From contig NZ_RHOU01000001.1 in the NCBI RefSeq assembly GCF_003946645.1, positions 372,001 to 436,000 of the forward strand: DNA of 64,000 nt. The letters run 5' to 3'. A model generated the notes under the pieces. The model had not been told where the DNA came from and ran no database searches. It saw nothing but the letters and a program-made list of their open reading frames with translations. Shown here one piece after another: positions 1 to 7,970 of the stretch (positions within the stretch are counted from its first letter, which is position 1; each line of letters begins with the position of its first letter). Position numbers and translations under genes: made by a program. The DNA comes from Lapidilactobacillus wuchangensis (GTDB lineage: Bacteria; Bacillota; Bacilli; Lactobacillales; Lactobacillaceae).

Positions 1-6
1 ACACTT

Positions 7-13
7 CCCCTCA
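7..13 (-). promoter_or_regulatory. Ribosome binding site of a gene lying beyond position 1
   Basis: On the minus strand the sequence just after yggT reads GATGAGGGGAAGTGT and runs off the window edge. The GAGGGG is a purine-rich Shine-Dalgarno candidate. In Firmicutes the gene after yggT is normally ylmH, an S4-domain RNA-binding protein, so its start probably lies just outside the window. The gene identity is inferred from order only. Confidence 0.35.
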
Positions 14-23
14 TCAGCTCAAT

Positions 24-293
24 TTAAAATAAATTAAAAACCATCCGTAATAGCCATTGCAAACCACCAACTACTAATAAAGCAATTACTGGTGCAAAGC
101 TCAACCCAAAAATACTAGGCACATGATCTTCAATGGTATTCATCAGTGGACTAACAATCCGTCCAATCAACTGACCAAACTTAGAAGAATATGCCTGAGG
201 TACCCAACTCATCAATGCATAAATAATAATCGCTAACCCATATAATTCGAGCAACGTGCTCAAGATGCGATAAAGTACACCGAGAATCATCAT
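24..293 (-). CDS. yggT: YggT family membrane protein
   Basis: An 89-residue integral membrane protein with two hydrophobic stretches, near residues 3-27 and 65-85, separated by a short loop containing a SPLMNTIEDHVP segment. This size and layout fit the YggT family (ylmG in Bacillus), which sits between sepF and ylmH in the ylm segment downstream of ftsZ. Its molecular role is unclear; it is linked by context to division or envelope functions. Only two bases separate it from the sepF stop, so it is almost certainly cotranscribed. The start has two adjacent ATG codons, at 293 and 290; either could be used. Confidence 0.85.
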   Translation of the reverse strand: MMILGVLYRILSTLLELYGLAIIIYALMSWVPQAYSSKFGQLIGRIVSPLMNTIEDHVPSIFGLSFAPVIALLVVGGLQWLLRMVFNLF

Positions 294-295
294 GA

Positions 296-733
296 TTAGA
301 GACCCTGATTATCCTTTAAGTTCTCTGAAATTGTGCCCTCAATTTCGAACTTTGGTGGTGTGCACAAGAAAATTTGATCGCCTACCCGTTGAATTTCGCC
401 CTTTAAAGCAAAAACAGTGCCTGTCAGGAAATCAACAATTCGCCGAGCTTGACTATCATCAAGTTGGGTAAAGTTAACAATCACTGCCTGATTATTCAAC
501 AAATTAGTTGCGATATCCTTAGCATCAGCATAAATCCGTGGTTCAAAAATAATAATTTTACGTGAAACATTACGACCAGCTTGATTCATCGCGACAACAT
601 TACCAGTAGTCGCATTGCTTGTTGTTGTTTCAACAGGCGTTGATTCATCATCTGCTTCTGACTGATATCCAGTTTCATCGTACTCATCTTCATCAGAAAT
701 TCCGAAGAAATGACTTAGTTTTTCAAAAGCCAT
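296..733 (-). CDS. sepF: Cell division protein SepF
   Basis: SepF is a membrane-associated FtsZ-binding protein that helps bundle FtsZ filaments and anchors the Z ring alongside FtsA in Gram-positives. The N-terminus (MAFEKLSHFFG) forms the expected membrane-binding amphipathic helix. An acidic, Ser/Thr-rich linker spans about residues 15-50, and the conserved C-terminal domain starts near residue 60 (KIIIFEPRIYADA, followed by VIVNFTQLDD and a run ending in FLCTP). I place the start at 733, where GAGGTG stands 6 bases before ATG; an upstream GTG at 742 overlaps that ribosome binding site. It lies directly after ftsZ, as in most Firmicutes. Confidence 0.93.
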   Translation of the reverse strand: MAFEKLSHFFGISDEDEYDETGYQSEADDESTPVETTTSNATTGNVVAMNQAGRNVSRKIIIFEPRIYADAKDIATNLLNNQAVIVNFTQLDDSQARRIVDFLTGTVFALKGEIQRVGDQIFLCTPPKFEIEGTISENLKDNQGL

Positions 734-764
734 GATTTTCACCTCATTATCTAAATCTTAGTCG

Positions 765-2030
765 TTATTTTCTTGGTTGGCGCCGCTTTAAGAATGGTGG
801 CACATCACTATCATCGTCTTGATCATTACTATTCTGATCAGTAACTTTGCGTGCTTGGAAAACATCAAAATCTTGTTTTTCAATATCAGCAAATTGTTGG
901 TCAGTATCTTCGCGATGATTGTTCTTAGCATTTAGAATGTTCCAATCACCACCAAATTTACCATTCTGATTGGTGTTAGCTGTCTCATCATTAGACTTAG
1001 CTGAAGTTGTTTTGACTTGCCCATTTACTTTCTTATTGGCAACGTCAGCAACTCGCTTGCGCTTGTTGGTTTCGAGATTTTCAATCCCGGTAGCAATAAC
1101 AGTTACCCGAACTTCATCACCAAGATTTTCGTTGATCGAAGTCCCCCAAATAATATTGACATTGGAGTTAGCCGCGTCAGAAACGATTTGGGAAGCAGCT
1201 TCCATTTCATAAAGTGATAAATCAGGGCCACCAGTAATATTCAATAAGACTTTATCGGCGCCTTCAATAGAAACTTCCAATAATGGTGACGAAATTGCTT
1301 TCTTCGTGGCTTCAGTAATCCGGTTTTCACCATTTGCTGAGCCAACACCCATTAAAGCCGAACCTTGGTTTTGCATCACGTTCGTCACATCGGCAAAGTC
1401 CAAGTTAACGATCCCAGGCGCAGTGATCAAATCGGAAATACCTTGCACACCTTGACGTAAGACGTTATCTGCTTCGTGGAAAGCTTCGTTTAATGGTGTC
1501 TTCTTATCAATGATTTCTAATAAACGGTTATTAGAAATGATCACCAAAGTATCAACATGTTGTTTTAATTCAGCAATACCCTCGGCAGCGAAGTGACTGC
1601 GATTTGGACCTTCAAAAGTGAAAGGTCGTGTTACCACGCCAACTGTCAAGGCACCCATGTCTTTAGCAATCCGAGCAATTACTGGCGCAGCGCCAGTACC
1701 AGTACCGCCACCCATACCACAGGTAACGAAAACCATATCAGCACCCTTAAGTGCCTCAGTAATGACTTCTTCACTTTCTTCAGCGGCCTTTTGACCAACT
1801 TCCGGTGTCGAACCAGCGCCTAAGCCACGTGTTAATTTAGGACCAATTTGAATTTTAATGTCAGCTTTTGATTTGGTTAAATCTTGTAAGTCTGTATTTG
1901 CAGCAATAAATTGAACACCTTGAATACTCTCTTCGATCATGCGATCCAAGGCATTACCACCAGCGCCGCCGACCCCAATAACTTTAATTACAGGACCAGT
2001 AGTTTGTTGGGGATCAATTGAAAAATCCAT
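765..2030 (-). CDS. ftsZ: Cell division GTPase FtsZ
   Basis: FtsZ is the tubulin-like GTPase that polymerises into the cytoplasmic Z ring at midcell. The 421 residues show the Rossmann glycine loop ([11 protein letters not shown], about residues 17-27), the tubulin signature GGGTGTG at 107-113, and the T7-loop region (NLDFADV). A charged, Asn/Asp/Gln-rich linker runs from about 315 to 405. The conserved C-terminal peptide (DVPPFLKRR) near the end binds FtsA and SepF. The gene is 36 bp downstream of ftsA with a good ribosome binding site and is complete. Confidence 0.98.
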   Translation of the reverse strand: MDFSIDPQQTTGPVIKVIGVGGAGGNALDRMIEESIQGVQFIAANTDLQDLTKSKADIKIQIGPKLTRGLGAGSTPEVGQKAAEESEEVITEALKGADMVFVTCGMGGGTGTGAAPVIARIAKDMGALTVGVVTRPFTFEGPNRSHFAAEGIAELKQHVDTLVIISNNRLLEIIDKKTPLNEAFHEADNVLRQGVQGISDLITAPGIVNLDFADVTNVMQNQGSALMGVGSANGENRITEATKKAISSPLLEVSIEGADKVLLNITGGPDLSLYEMEAASQIVSDAANSNVNIIWGTSINENLGDEVRVTVIATGIENLETNKRKRVADVANKKVNGQVKTTSAKSNDETANTNQNGKFGGDWNILNAKNNHREDTDQQFADIEKQDFDVFQARKVTDQNSNDQDDDSDVPPFLKRRQPRK

Positions 2031-2066
2031 GCGATTTCCTCCTAATTCACAGTCATCATGCTTTTA

Positions 2067-3395
2067 TTAATCAAAAAATTTACTAAAGAAACTACGAAGG
2101 CTCTTTTTAGGCGCTTCCGTTTGTTGGTGCTGATCATCGTTAGCTTGTTTGACTTCACGGTCTTGCTCGATTTCATCATTAGTTTTAGCTCGTGGTGCTT
2201 CAACACGTTGACTCTTAGTGTCGTTTAAAGCCCGCTTATTGATCACGCTAGTTACTAACAATTCAATTTCACTTAAACGGGAAGCATAAACTAATAAACC
2301 AAGGCTAGTCGCAAAGCTAGCATTACGAATCCCCATTTCTTTCGGTGCATAAATCCGCACACCTTGTGGGAAGAAACGAGCTGCTAACGTATCAATGCCT
2401 TCAGTTTCGGCAACACCACCAGTTAAAACAATCCCACCTGGTAAATCAAGGGCATTAACTTGATCCAAAGTCTGATCCAAGCGCTGGAAGATTTGTTCGA
2501 AACGAGCTTCCAAAATTTCTGATAAGTACGTCTCATCGACCATGACTGGATCATCTTTACCGACAACTGCAACTGGGAACTTCTCACTAGCTGAAGTTTG
2601 ATCAGGGTCGGCTACCCCGTAATCACGCTTTAATTTCTCAGCATTGCTAACCGACGTATTCAGGACAATCGATACATCCTTAGTGGCATTCATACCACCT
2701 TCATCGTCAACACTGACAAACTTCAACTGATGATCATGAATGACATAAGCACTTGATTGTGAACCACCCATATCAATAAGCACTGTGCCGAAATCTTGTT
2801 CACCATCATTAAGAGCAACTTGGGCCAAAGCCAATGGATTCAAAACAAAATGTTTTAACTTCAAGCCGACCTTTTCGAGCACCTTACGAATATTGTTGAC
2901 CACAATTCGTGGCACTGAATAAACTAGTGCTTCTAATTCAATGCGAACAGCACTCATGCCCCGAGGATCAATAATGTTTGATTGACCATCGACAATGAAT
3001 TGTTCTGGAGTGATACCAACGATTTCTCGTTCTGGTGGCACACTTCGTGACAATGTTGCCGTAGCAACATTGAAGACTTCAACTTCAGTAACTTCTTTAG
3101 GCTGGTCCGCAACGATTACCATTCCCCGAGCTGGTTCAATGGTTAAGTCCTTTGCAGGGATACCAACAACAACTTGATCGAATTTTAAATTAGCTTTCGT
3201 TTGAGCTTGTTGCACTGCTTTTTTAGTCGCAGTTACAACTTTGTCAATGTCGACGATAACGCCGTCTTTCAAGCCTTGTGATCGTTCACTACCAACGCCG
3301 ATCACATTGAGCTGATCATTGACAGCCTCCCCGACAATCACGCGAATCGCAGTTGTGCCAATATCGAGGCCCACATACACTTGTGCTTTATTCAT
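2067..3395 (-). CDS. ftsA: Cell division protein FtsA
   Basis: FtsA is an actin-family ATPase that tethers FtsZ filaments to the membrane and recruits later divisome proteins. The N-terminus has the phosphate-1 motif GLDIGTTAIRVIVGE (about residues 9-23), and the SHS2 insertion follows near residues 85-165. A second nucleotide-binding stretch reads TVLIDMGGSQSS, and the adenosine motif is GGIVLTGGVAETEG. A charged linker precedes a C-terminal amphipathic helix (LRSFFSKFFD), the usual membrane-targeting sequence. The 442-residue length is normal for lactic acid bacteria. A 196-bp gap upstream carries its own promoter candidate, so ftsAZ may be expressed partly independently of the upstream dcw genes. 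Confidence 0.97.
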   Translation of the reverse strand: MNKAQVYVGLDIGTTAIRVIVGEAVNDQLNVIGVGSERSQGLKDGVIVDIDKVVTATKKAVQQAQTKANLKFDQVVVGIPAKDLTIEPARGMVIVADQPKEVTEVEVFNVATATLSRSVPPEREIVGITPEQFIVDGQSNIIDPRGMSAVRIELEALVYSVPRIVVNNIRKVLEKVGLKLKHFVLNPLALAQVALNDGEQDFGTVLIDMGGSQSSAYVIHDHQLKFVSVDDEGGMNATKDVSIVLNTSVSNAEKLKRDYGVADPDQTSASEKFPVAVVGKDDPVMVDETYLSEILEARFEQIFQRLDQTLDQVNALDLPGGIVLTGGVAETEGIDTLAARFFPQGVRIYAPKEMGIRNASFATSLGLLVYASRLSEIELLVTSVINKRALNDTKSQRVEAPRAKTNDEIEQDREVKQANDDQHQQTEAPKKSLRSFFSKFFD

Positions 3396-3459
3396 TCAAT
3401 AAAGCCTCCCCGATTTTCTTTTATAATATTCATTTTCAAAAAAACATATTACTCCTTAA

Positions 3460-3488
3460 AGTTTACCACACCGCAAGCTTGATAATAA
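3460..3488 (-). promoter_or_regulatory. Candidate promoter for ftsA-ftsZ
   Basis: On the minus strand a -10 TAAACT (3460-3465) is preceded by TGG, giving an extended -10. A weak -35 TTATTA (3483-3488) lies 17 bp upstream. It is in the only sizeable gap of the division operon (divIB to ftsA), where a secondary ftsAZ promoter is often found in Gram-positives. The assignment rests on motif and spacing only. Confidence 0.45.
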
Positions 3489-3591
3489 ACTCTTAATACC
3501 GCTTTTGGCGAATAACTTTAAGTTTCCTTAGCAAATAATTAAAAAAGACTGTTTTTTTATTCATTCACGACCAGATTACCGTCATTAAGCA

Positions 3592-4449
3592 CTATTGCTT
3601 GGCAAAAGGAACGAAGAAGGCACCCACTTCTAAATCAACGACACCTTTTTCTTGAGTTTGACTAACAATATTGCCGTAATACTTCAAACGACTAATCACA
3701 GTTCGCGAATCGGCCAGCACTTCATTGCCGTCATTCATATACAAATGAATGCGGTAGGGATTACTTTTACTAGGATCGGCCTTGATTTCTGAAATAGCAT
3801 TTTGAATTTGATTGGGCATTTTAGCATATAGTTCCACCACTTGATTCAGCGTTTTGCCAGATTTAAAGCCAGCATAAACGGGGAAATTACCAATTGGCTT
3901 ACTATGAATTGCCTTATCCACAGCGCCATTACTAAAAATACGCTGATAGCCGTTCTTCTTAGCGAAGAAACCAACTGTTTGTTGCTCAACCACATCGATT
4001 CGACCATGGTTCCACTGACTAAACTTAATCGTCACTTTTTTCAAGGCCGGTATTTGTTGCCGCATTTTTTGTTCAATCTTTTTTTGGTGCAACATGGTTG
4101 GTAAAACGTAGGACTTCGACGAAAGTTCACTGGCATTGATCACATCTTGAGCCGCGGTAATTTTAACGCCAGTGACTGATAATTCACCGACGTGGGCCAT
4201 TGGCGAAACGTAGTAAAGCAGACCAACTAATAGATTACCAAAGATCAAGACAATCACTAGCAAATGCCAAGTTAATTGCCAGCGTCGATGTTTTTGTAGC
4301 TGTGGCAGTTTTCGAGTCACTGGTCGCTTGTGAGCTCGTGCCTGCTTAGATTGAAATCGTTTCTGAAATGACTCCCAAACTTGAATCGTCGAATTGGGAT
4401 CTTGTTGGGCAACCTTTGTCGTAGCTTTCTTCTTAACCAAGTTACCCAC
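3592..4449 (-). CDS. divIB: Cell division protein DivIB/FtsQ
   Basis: This is a bitopic membrane protein of the FtsQ/DivIB family, part of the FtsL-DivIB-DivIC complex that links the Z ring to septal peptidoglycan synthesis. A basic cytoplasmic N-terminus of about 65 residues precedes one transmembrane helix (near 59-80, HLLVIVLIFGNLLVGLLYYV). The extracellular POTRA domain follows (VGELSVTGVKIT onward), then the FtsQ/DivIB beta domain (RIHLYMNDGNEVLAD). It lies between murG and ftsA, as usual in lactobacilli. The 285-residue length is normal. Confidence 0.93.
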   Translation of the reverse strand: MGNLVKKKATTKVAQQDPNSTIQVWESFQKRFQSKQARAHKRPVTRKLPQLQKHRRWQLTWHLLVIVLIFGNLLVGLLYYVSPMAHVGELSVTGVKITAAQDVINASELSSKSYVLPTMLHQKKIEQKMRQQIPALKKVTIKFSQWNHGRIDVVEQQTVGFFAKKNGYQRIFSNGAVDKAIHSKPIGNFPVYAGFKSGKTLNQVVELYAKMPNQIQNAISEIKADPSKSNPYRIHLYMNDGNEVLADSRTVISRLKYYGNIVSQTQEKGVVDLEVGAFFVPFAKQ

Positions 4450-4475
4450 CTCCCCAAATAGTTGTACCTAGTTAA

Positions 4476-5585
4476 TTAAGCTTGTCGATGTTCGTAGATC
4501 AAATCTTCCAACACCTTGATCAGTTGATCGCTGGCATCAGGTGTGGCTAATTTCAAAGCGGATTGATGCATTTGTTGCCAAACATCAGAATCCAACAAAA
4601 TATGATCAGCCGCAGCAACTAATGAGCGGCCATTAAGTTCAACTTCTGGCAATAAGATCGCCGCGTAATTAGAAACTAAGTAGTCGGCGTTCTTATTCTG
4701 ATGATCGTGGGTCACATAAGGACTTGGCACTAAAATTGACGGAATCCCTAAAGCAGTGATTTCGGCCAAAGTTGTCGCGCCACTACGACCACATAGTACT
4801 GAAATTTCCGGTAGCAATTGACTTAAATTGTCTAAGTAAGGCACGATTTTAATGTTGGACTTTTCAGTTAGTGGCCCCACATTATCCTTAACCTCATCAT
4901 AAAGCGCCCGGCCAGTAATAAATAAAATTTGGTAGGATTTTTCTGAAAATTCAGGAATGGCTGCAACCATCGCTTTGTTTAAAGGTTCCGCACCGCGACT
5001 ACCACCAACAATCAGTAACGTCGGTAAATCTACCCGCAAACCTAAATCAGCTAACATTCCCTGAGGCTTTAAAGTTGAGACTTCTTGGGCCCGGGGGTTA
5101 CCAGTCTGAACTAACTTTTTCTTTTCTGAAAATTGATGCGCGACCTCAGGAAAAACGTAGGCAATGCGATCCACATAATGCGCTAAAAACTTATTGGATA
5201 AACCAGCAACCGAATTTTGTTCATGAATTAACGTTGGAATATTCATGCGACTAGCTGCGTAGACGACTGGGGCACACACATAACCACCAGTTCCCACCAC
5301 AATATCAGGTTGGAACTCCTTGATTAATTGCCGGGCTCGTTTAATACTTTTTTGAAATTTCGTAATCGTGCGGAAATTGTCAAAAGTTAATTTGCGGCGA
5401 AAGCCTTGCACTTCAACAGTCTCAAAAGGAATTCCTGCTTGGCGAACAATTCGTGCTTCCAAACCTTTTTCAGTGCCAACATACATCACTTCATCTAATA
5501 AGTGACGCTCCTGTAGACGTTTAATTAAGGCCAAGGCCGGATAAATATGACCGCCGGTACCGCCTCCAGAAATCATTAATCTCAT
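4476..5585 (-). CDS. murG: UDP-GlcNAc:lipid I N-acetylglucosaminyltransferase MurG
   Basis: MurG is the membrane-associated GT-B glycosyltransferase that adds GlcNAc to lipid I, making lipid II on the cytoplasmic face. The N-terminal glycine-rich loop ISGGGTGGHIYPALAL (residues 5-20) and a second glycine loop (LLIVGGSRGAEPLN) are present. The UDP-GlcNAc-binding signature (LCGRSGATTLAEITALG) lies near residues 265-280. The length of 369 is normal. Its start overlaps the end of murD by 4 bp (ATGA type), indicating translational coupling. Confidence 0.97.
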   Translation of the reverse strand: MRLMISGGGTGGHIYPALALIKRLQERHLLDEVMYVGTEKGLEARIVRQAGIPFETVEVQGFRRKLTFDNFRTITKFQKSIKRARQLIKEFQPDIVVGTGGYVCAPVVYAASRMNIPTLIHEQNSVAGLSNKFLAHYVDRIAYVFPEVAHQFSEKKKLVQTGNPRAQEVSTLKPQGMLADLGLRVDLPTLLIVGGSRGAEPLNKAMVAAIPEFSEKSYQILFITGRALYDEVKDNVGPLTEKSNIKIVPYLDNLSQLLPEISVLCGRSGATTLAEITALGIPSILVPSPYVTHDHQNKNADYLVSNYAAILLPEVELNGRSLVAAADHILLDSDVWQQMHQSALKLATPDASDQLIKVLEDLIYEHRQA

Positions 5586-6967
5586 TTTTCTGACTCCTCT
5601 GTTTCTCCAGTAATCGTGTTAACCGTTTTAATGAATAAATCACCACGATCTTCGAAAGTCTTGAATTGATCCCAACTTGCTGCCGCTGGTGATAACAAGA
5701 CGATTTCGTTTGGTTCTGATAAAGCCGTTGCCGTCTTCGTCGCTGCCACTAGATCAGCTTCCTTTTTAATGACTGACAAACCGGCTTGTTGGCCAGCATC
5801 AATCATTAAATCGGCAGTTTCACCATAAACCACCATTGCCCGCACATGTTGCTTAATCAAAGGAACTAAAGCTTCAAAAGTGAAGCCACGATCCAAACCA
5901 CCAGCAATTAAAACAATTGGCTGATCGAAACTTTGTAAAGCCACTGTGGTTGCTTCAATATTAGTCGCCTTGGAATCATTATAGAATCGACGCCCTTGCC
6001 ATTCTTCAACAAACTGAATACGGTGTTTAACCCCGGCAAAAGTTTCTAGCACTTTGACAATGGCTGCGTTGCTAACACCTTTTAACTTCGCAACAGCAAC
6101 AGCTGCTAAAGCATTTTCCACATTGTGTTGACCCGGAATCTTAATGATCGACGTTGGGCAAATTTTTTCACCACGGAAATAAATTTGGCCATCATCAACA
6201 TAACTGCCATCATGACTCAAACCTTGCCGTGAAAATGGCACGACTTGGCCCTTCGTGCGCTGACTTAATTGTTGCCATTCATCGCTGTCCCAATTAACCA
6301 CGAAATAGTCAGCTGCGGTTTGATTTTGAATCAAATGCATTTTGGCTTCAACATAATTATGCCGGTTGCCATGATAATCCAAATGAGCTTCATAAATGTT
6401 TGTCAGCACGGCAATATGTGGCCGTAATTGAGTGACACCAAGTAATTGGAAGCTTGATAATTCTGTCACCATTGTTTGACCTGGTTTGATTTTCTCAGCG
6501 ACCTCAGTTGCCGGTACCCCAATATTACCAGCAACATATGCTTTAGTTGCTGGTTGGTCTTGATTTAACATTAAATTAATTAAAGTTGTGGTCGTCGTCT
6601 TACCATTTGAGCCTGTAATCCCAATTAATTCACCATCCAGAACTTCATAAGCTAATTCTGGTTCAGTGATAATTGGCAAACCGATTTCTTGAGCCCGTTT
6701 CACCATTGGATTCCAATATGGAATACCAGGGTTTTTGACCATCACCGCAAAATCCTCATCTAACAAAGCTAAAGGATGCGAACCAGAGATCACCCGAATG
6801 CCGGCCTTAACTAATTCTTGAGCTTCTGGGCTTTTCTCCAACGGTGCATGATCATTAACGGTGACTAACGCGCCTAGGCGATGCAATAACAAGGCCGCGT
6901 GTAAGCCACTTTTGGCTAGTCCAAGCACGAGGACTTTTTTATTTTGATAATCGGTAATTTCTTTCAT
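5582..6967 (-). CDS. murD: UDP-N-acetylmuramoyl-L-alanine:D-glutamate ligase MurD
   Basis: MurD is the ATP-dependent Mur ligase that adds D-glutamate to UDP-MurNAc-L-Ala in the cytoplasm. The N-terminal UMP-binding Rossmann domain begins KVLVLGLAKSG. The central Mur ligase P-loop GSNGKTTT is at residues 119-126. The C-terminal domain contains FYNDSKATN and the later LLSPAAASWDQF motif characteristic of MurD. It has 461 residues, is complete, and is coupled to murG by a 4-bp overlap. Confidence 0.97.
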   Translation of the reverse strand: MKEITDYQNKKVLVLGLAKSGLHAALLLHRLGALVTVNDHAPLEKSPEAQELVKAGIRVISGSHPLALLDEDFAVMVKNPGIPYWNPMVKRAQEIGLPIITEPELAYEVLDGELIGITGSNGKTTTTTLINLMLNQDQPATKAYVAGNIGVPATEVAEKIKPGQTMVTELSSFQLLGVTQLRPHIAVLTNIYEAHLDYHGNRHNYVEAKMHLIQNQTAADYFVVNWDSDEWQQLSQRTKGQVVPFSRQGLSHDGSYVDDGQIYFRGEKICPTSIIKIPGQHNVENALAAVAVAKLKGVSNAAIVKVLETFAGVKHRIQFVEEWQGRRFYNDSKATNIEATTVALQSFDQPIVLIAGGLDRGFTFEALVPLIKQHVRAMVVYGETADLMIDAGQQAGLSVIKKEADLVAATKTATALSEPNEIVLLSPAAASWDQFKTFEDRGDLFIKTVNTITGETEESEK

Positions 6968-6990
6968 GATAAGGGACCCTTCTTAATTTT

Positions 6991-7959
6991 TTAGTGGAAC
7001 AATGACAAATATAAAATCGAGCTCAGTAAACCAACTAGCCAAAAAACAGTGACAACTTTTGTTTCTGACCAGCCTAACTTCTCAAAATGATGATGGATCG
7101 GCGTCATTAAGAAAATCCGCCGGTGGAACAGTTTGAAAGAACCAACTTGAAGAATAACGGAAGCTGTTTCTAAAACAAAGACCAAGCCGACTAACAATAA
7201 TGACCAAGGCCGTTGCAAAATCACGGAAATTGCTGCTAAGCCACCACCTAAAGCGAGCGAACCAACATCACCCATAAAGATTTGCGCTGGTTTATGGTTG
7301 AAGAACAGAAAACCAATTAAAGCGCCGACAACCGCCAGGCAGACGGTTAACATCACCAAGTTATGATCACGATAGGCTAAAACGGCATAGGTGCCATAAG
7401 CAATCACGTTCAGTCCGCCAGCTAAGCCATCTAGGCCGTCGCTTAAGTTAACTGCATTGGAGAAGCCAACCAACCAAATCCCCACAAAAATCGCAAAGAT
7501 AATTGGCGAATGCACTGGATTTAGTGCCCCTGGCATTGGTAAAGCATGAGGATGATGATCATTCATCAGAATCAATAAGAATAACACTGCCGTTAAAATC
7601 TGAGCACTAAATTTCTGCAAGGCTGTTAAGCCCATGTTGCGCTTCTTAGCCAGTTTGATAAAGTCATCGGAGAAACCGATGGCGCCATAGAGGAAGATCA
7701 CCAAGATGAACAACCATAAACTAGTTGTTAATAAATGGAAAATAGCCCCTAGCACTAATAATACTAAAATAATCACACTGAGGAAAACTAAACCACCCAT
7801 AATTGGCGTCCCAGATTTTTTAGCATGCCATTTTGGCCCTTCCTCACGAATTTGCTGACCTTCATCATGACGTCGTTGATAACTAATGAAGAAAGGTAAA
7901 ATCAAACTCGTCAGTAAACATGCACTGATCAGTGCAACGATTGGTACTTGCATCCTCAT
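6991..7959 (-). CDS. mraY: Phospho-MurNAc-pentapeptide transferase MraY
   Basis: MraY transfers phospho-MurNAc-pentapeptide from UDP to undecaprenyl phosphate, forming lipid I. The 322-residue polytopic protein has about ten hydrophobic helices. The MraY/WecA-family motifs are visible: an Asp-rich loop with GFSDDFIK, the NAVNLSDGLDGLAGG segment, and the family-specific PIHHHFEKLGW near the C-terminus. It sits between the septal PBP gene and murD with short spacers, as in other Lactobacillales. Confidence 0.97.
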   Translation of the reverse strand: MRMQVPIVALISACLLTSLILPFFISYQRRHDEGQQIREEGPKWHAKKSGTPIMGGLVFLSVIILVLLVLGAIFHLLTTSLWLFILVIFLYGAIGFSDDFIKLAKKRNMGLTALQKFSAQILTAVLFLLILMNDHHPHALPMPGALNPVHSPIIFAIFVGIWLVGFSNAVNLSDGLDGLAGGLNVIAYGTYAVLAYRDHNLVMLTVCLAVVGALIGFLFFNHKPAQIFMGDVGSLALGGGLAAISVILQRPWSLLLVGLVFVLETASVILQVGSFKLFHRRIFLMTPIHHHFEKLGWSETKVVTVFWLVGLLSSILYLSLFH

Positions 7960-7970
7960 TCACTCCCGTT